The notes beneath the pieces were generated by a model that worked only from the letters and a program-made list of their open reading frames with translations, ran no database searches and was not told the DNA's origin. Made by a program: the position numbers and the translations under genes. Shown one piece after another: positions 13,629 to 15,547 of a stretch of DNA of 15,547 nt. Source of the stretch: JBPCRW01 sp050996405. Its GTDB lineage: Bacteria; Acidobacteriota; Blastocatellia; Pyrinomonadales; Pyrinomonadaceae. The stretch spans positions 1 to 15,547 of the forward strand of contig JBPCRW010000123.1 of the NCBI GenBank assembly GCA_050996405.1. The letters run 5' to 3'. Every line of letters starts with the position of its first letter. The first letter of the stretch is position 1.

Positions 13629-15547
13629 ATGGAAATCGCCAAAGCATATAATCCGAAGGAAGCCGAAGAAAATCATTACAAGATTTGGGAGACGCGCGGA
13701 TATTTCGCGCCGGAAATTAACGAAAATCCGAACGCGCCAGTCTATTCAATCGTCATTCCGCCGCCGAATGTAACGGGCAGTCTGCATATGGGACACGCGC
13801 TCCAACATACCTTGATGGATATTTTGATTCGTTGGAAACGGATGCAGGGATATAAAACTTTGTGGCTCGTCGGCGTTGACCACGCGGGAATTTCGACGCA
13901 GCTTCAGGTGACGAAAAAACTCTGGGCGGAAGAAAAGAAAACGCGCTGGGATTTGGGACGCGAAGAATTCGCGCGGCGCGTCTGGGAATGGAAGGAGAAA
14001 TACGGCGGCGAGATTACAAGACAAATTCGGCGCGAAGGCGCGTCGGTTGACTGGTCGCGCGAACGCTTTACGATGGACGAAAGTTTATCAAAAGCGGTGC
14101 GCGAAGTTTTTGTTCGTCTTTACGAAGAAGGCTGGATTTATCGCGGAAAACGCATCGTCAATTGGTGTCCGAAAGATAAAACCGTGCTGTCGGATTTGGA
14201 AGTCAAAGAGGAAACACGCAAAGACGGCAAACTTTATTTTCTAAAATATCCGTTAAAGGAAGCGGCAGAAAAACGACCGTCAGAAAGTGTAGAAGATTCC
14301 GCCCGCGCTCACGCTTGGGCTTCTGATACGAAAACAATTACGGTCGCCACGACGCGCCCCGAAACAATGCTCGGCGATACTGCCGTTGCCGTCAATCCGA
14401 AAGACGAACGCTACAAAAATTTAATCGGGCAGATAATCGAACTGCCTTTGACGAGGCGCGAAATTCCGATTATCGCCGACGAATATGTTGACGCGGAATT
14501 CGGCACGGGCGCGGTCAAAATTACTCCGGCGCACGACGCGAACGATTATGAAATTGGTTTGCGCCACGATTTGCCGCAAATCAGCGTGATGAACGACGAC
14601 GCGACGATGAATGAAAACGCGGGCGCGGAATTTATTGGTTTAGACCGTTACGCGGCGCGTGAAAAAGTCGTCGAAAAATTTGAAAAACTCGGACTGCTCG
14701 AAAAAATTGAGGATTACGAAATCGTTTTGCCCGTTTGCGAACGCTGCAAAACCGTTCTCGAACCGCTACTTTCGGAACAATGGTTCGTCAACATGTCGGA
14801 GATGCGCGAGATGGCTTTGAATCTGATGCGCGAAAAAGGCGAGCCGCATTTTTTCCCGCAAGTTCCATATCAAAAAGTTTATACGACGTGGCTCGAAAAT
14901 CTGAAGGACTGGACGATTTCGCGGCAGCTTTGGTGGGGACATCAAATTCCGGCTTGGTATGATTTAAAAGGAAATATTTTCGTGGCGCGTTCCGTTAAAG
15001 AAGCTGTCGAACAAGCAGGAACGGGAGATTTGATTCAAGACGAAGACGTTTTAGACACCTGGTTTTCGTCCGCGCTGTGGTCGTTTTCGACGCTCGGCTG
15101 GAACGGCGAAATTACTGAAACCGAAGATTTAAAAACTTTTCATCCAACCGACGTTTTAGTCACGGGACGCGACATTATTTTTCTCTGGGTTTCACGGATG
15201 GTGATGACTTCGCTGAAATTCGTCGGCGAAAAACCGTTCAAAGATGTGATTATTCACGGCACGGTTTTGGACAAAAACGGGCAGCGAATGTCGAAAACGA
15301 AAAATAACGGAATTGACCCGCTCGACGTTTTTGACAAATTCGGCGTTGACGCGACTCGAATGACGCTCGCGGATTCGGCAACGGGCGCGGATTTCGCCTG
15401 GCGCGACGAACGGGTCGAATCGTTTCGCAATTTCGCCAACAAAATCTGGAACGCGACGCGCTTTTGCCTTTTAAATTCCGAAGGCGCAAAAGTTGATGCC
15501 GCGAGTTTGGGAAATGCCGAATCAATCACCGATAAATGGATAATTTC
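13629..15547 (+). CDS. valS: Valyl-tRNA synthetase ValS (3' partial)
   Basis: Class I aminoacyl-tRNA synthetase charging tRNA-Val. The frame opens with ATG at 13629 and stays open for 639 codons to the window edge, against a usual full length near 880-950. Seen in order: IPPPNVTGSLHMGHAL (43-58) with HIGH-type signature HMGH; GVDHAGISTQ; REGASVDWSRERFTMDE; NWCPKDKTVLSDLEV; the CP1 editing domain with VATTRPETMLGDTAVAVNP (239-257) and GTGAVKITPAHDANDYE; SEQWFVNM; WTISRQLWWGHQIPAWY; DVLDTWFSSALWSFS; and LVTGRDIIFLWVSRM. The KMSKS-type loop is RMSKT (553-557), keeping the second Lys. The anticodon-binding and C-terminal coiled-coil regions lie mostly outside. Residues about 210-235 look like an insertion encoded by a REP-like palindrome. 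Confidence 0.96.
   Translation, partial: MEIAKAYNPKEAEENHYKIWETRGYFAPEINENPNAPVYSIVIPPPNVTGSLHMGHALQHTLMDILIRWKRMQGYKTLWLVGVDHAGISTQLQVTKKLWAEEKKTRWDLGREEFARRVWEWKEKYGGEITRQIRREGASVDWSRERFTMDESLSKAVREVFVRLYEEGWIYRGKRIVNWCPKDKTVLSDLEVKEETRKDGKLYFLKYPLKEAAEKRPSESVEDSARAHAWASDTKTITVATTRPETMLGDTAVAVNPKDERYKNLIGQIIELPLTRREIPIIADEYVDAEFGTGAVKITPAHDANDYEIGLRHDLPQISVMNDDATMNENAGAEFIGLDRYAAREKVVEKFEKLGLLEKIEDYEIVLPVCERCKTVLEPLLSEQWFVNMSEMREMALNLMREKGEPHFFPQVPYQKVYTTWLENLKDWTISRQLWWGHQIPAWYDLKGNIFVARSVKEAVEQAGTGDLIQDEDVLDTWFSSALWSFSTLGWNGEITETEDLKTFHPTDVLVTGRDIIFLWVSRMVMTSLKFVGEKPFKDVIIHGTVLDKNGQRMSKTKNNGIDPLDVFDKFGVDATRMTLADSATGADFAWRDERVESFRNFANKIWNATRFCLLNSEGAKVDAASLGNAESITDKWII
14291..14324. repeat. 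REP-like palindrome inside the valS editing-domain coding region
   Basis: GCCCGCGC (14301-14308) and GCTTGGGC (14313-14320) form an imperfect 8-base palindrome (one mismatch, one G-T) around TCAC. Outer AGAAG (14291-14295) and CTTCT (14320-14324) are also complementary. The local protein sequence, SARAHAWASDT (224-234), is unlike conserved ValRS sequence and falls just before VATTRPETM. The palindrome and the non-family residues together suggest a small repeat inserted in frame. Confidence 0.5.

Noticed and set aside
1..15547. A new defence, biosynthetic or mobile multi-gene system
   Set aside because: Apart from the IVP cassette and repeats, every gene belongs to a known housekeeping or regulatory family in a normal dcw-type order.

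Overview
The window is a contiguous, all plus-strand stretch of the bacterial division and cell-wall (dcw) cluster, followed by a short housekeeping and regulatory block. Gene order is mraY (5' end cut by the window) - murD - small four-helix-bundle gene - ftsW - murG - murC - ftsQ - ftsA - ftsZ - Hfq-like gene - pdxA - two response regulators - valS (3' end cut by the window). Fourteen genes account for nearly all the sequence, and there is no gene-free stretch over 300 bases. No rRNA, tRNA, CRISPR array, transposase or phage gene was seen. The mixed but moderately GC-rich coding sequence, the Hfq-like protein with a disordered N-terminus, the response regulator with a long acidic linker, and the period-7 intergenic repeats fit an Acidobacteriota bacterium, perhaps Blastocatellia/Pyrinomonadales. 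That placement is an inference from gene style and memory, not a computed one.

Region 1 to about 10.2 kb. MraY, MurD, MurG and MurC make lipid I, add D-Glu, make lipid II and add L-Ala. FtsW polymerises lipid II, and FtsQ, FtsA and FtsZ build the divisome. All lie in one direction with short gaps, so co-transcription is likely. murB and ddl, which often sit between murC and ftsQ, are absent here. ftsZ has a longer leader (about 180 bp) with plausible sigma-70 promoter elements. FtsA keeps its adenosine motif and C-terminal membrane helix, but its phosphate-2 loop is unusual. FtsZ has a normal GTPase core and C-terminal peptide.

Region about 10.2 to 13.5 kb. It holds a divergent Hfq/Sm-like RNA-binding protein, PdxA (vitamin B6 synthesis), a single-domain response regulator, and a REC protein with a long acidic linker and C-terminal helix. 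No histidine kinase or DNA-binding output domain is encoded nearby. A good intrinsic terminator follows the second regulator. valS then begins and runs off the end.

The most notable non-coding signal is repeats. Eight of the thirteen gene junctions carry short-period tandem or inverted repeats: 7-bp units of several different sequences, and a 9-bp-period family present twice. Several directly abut start codons, and one is translated as the C-terminus of MurD. A four-helix-bundle gene of lower GC sits between two inverted copies of one 7-bp family and interrupts murD-ftsW. A REP-like palindrome appears to be inserted in frame in the ValRS editing domain. I found no convincing new multi-gene system; these repeats are the best leads.
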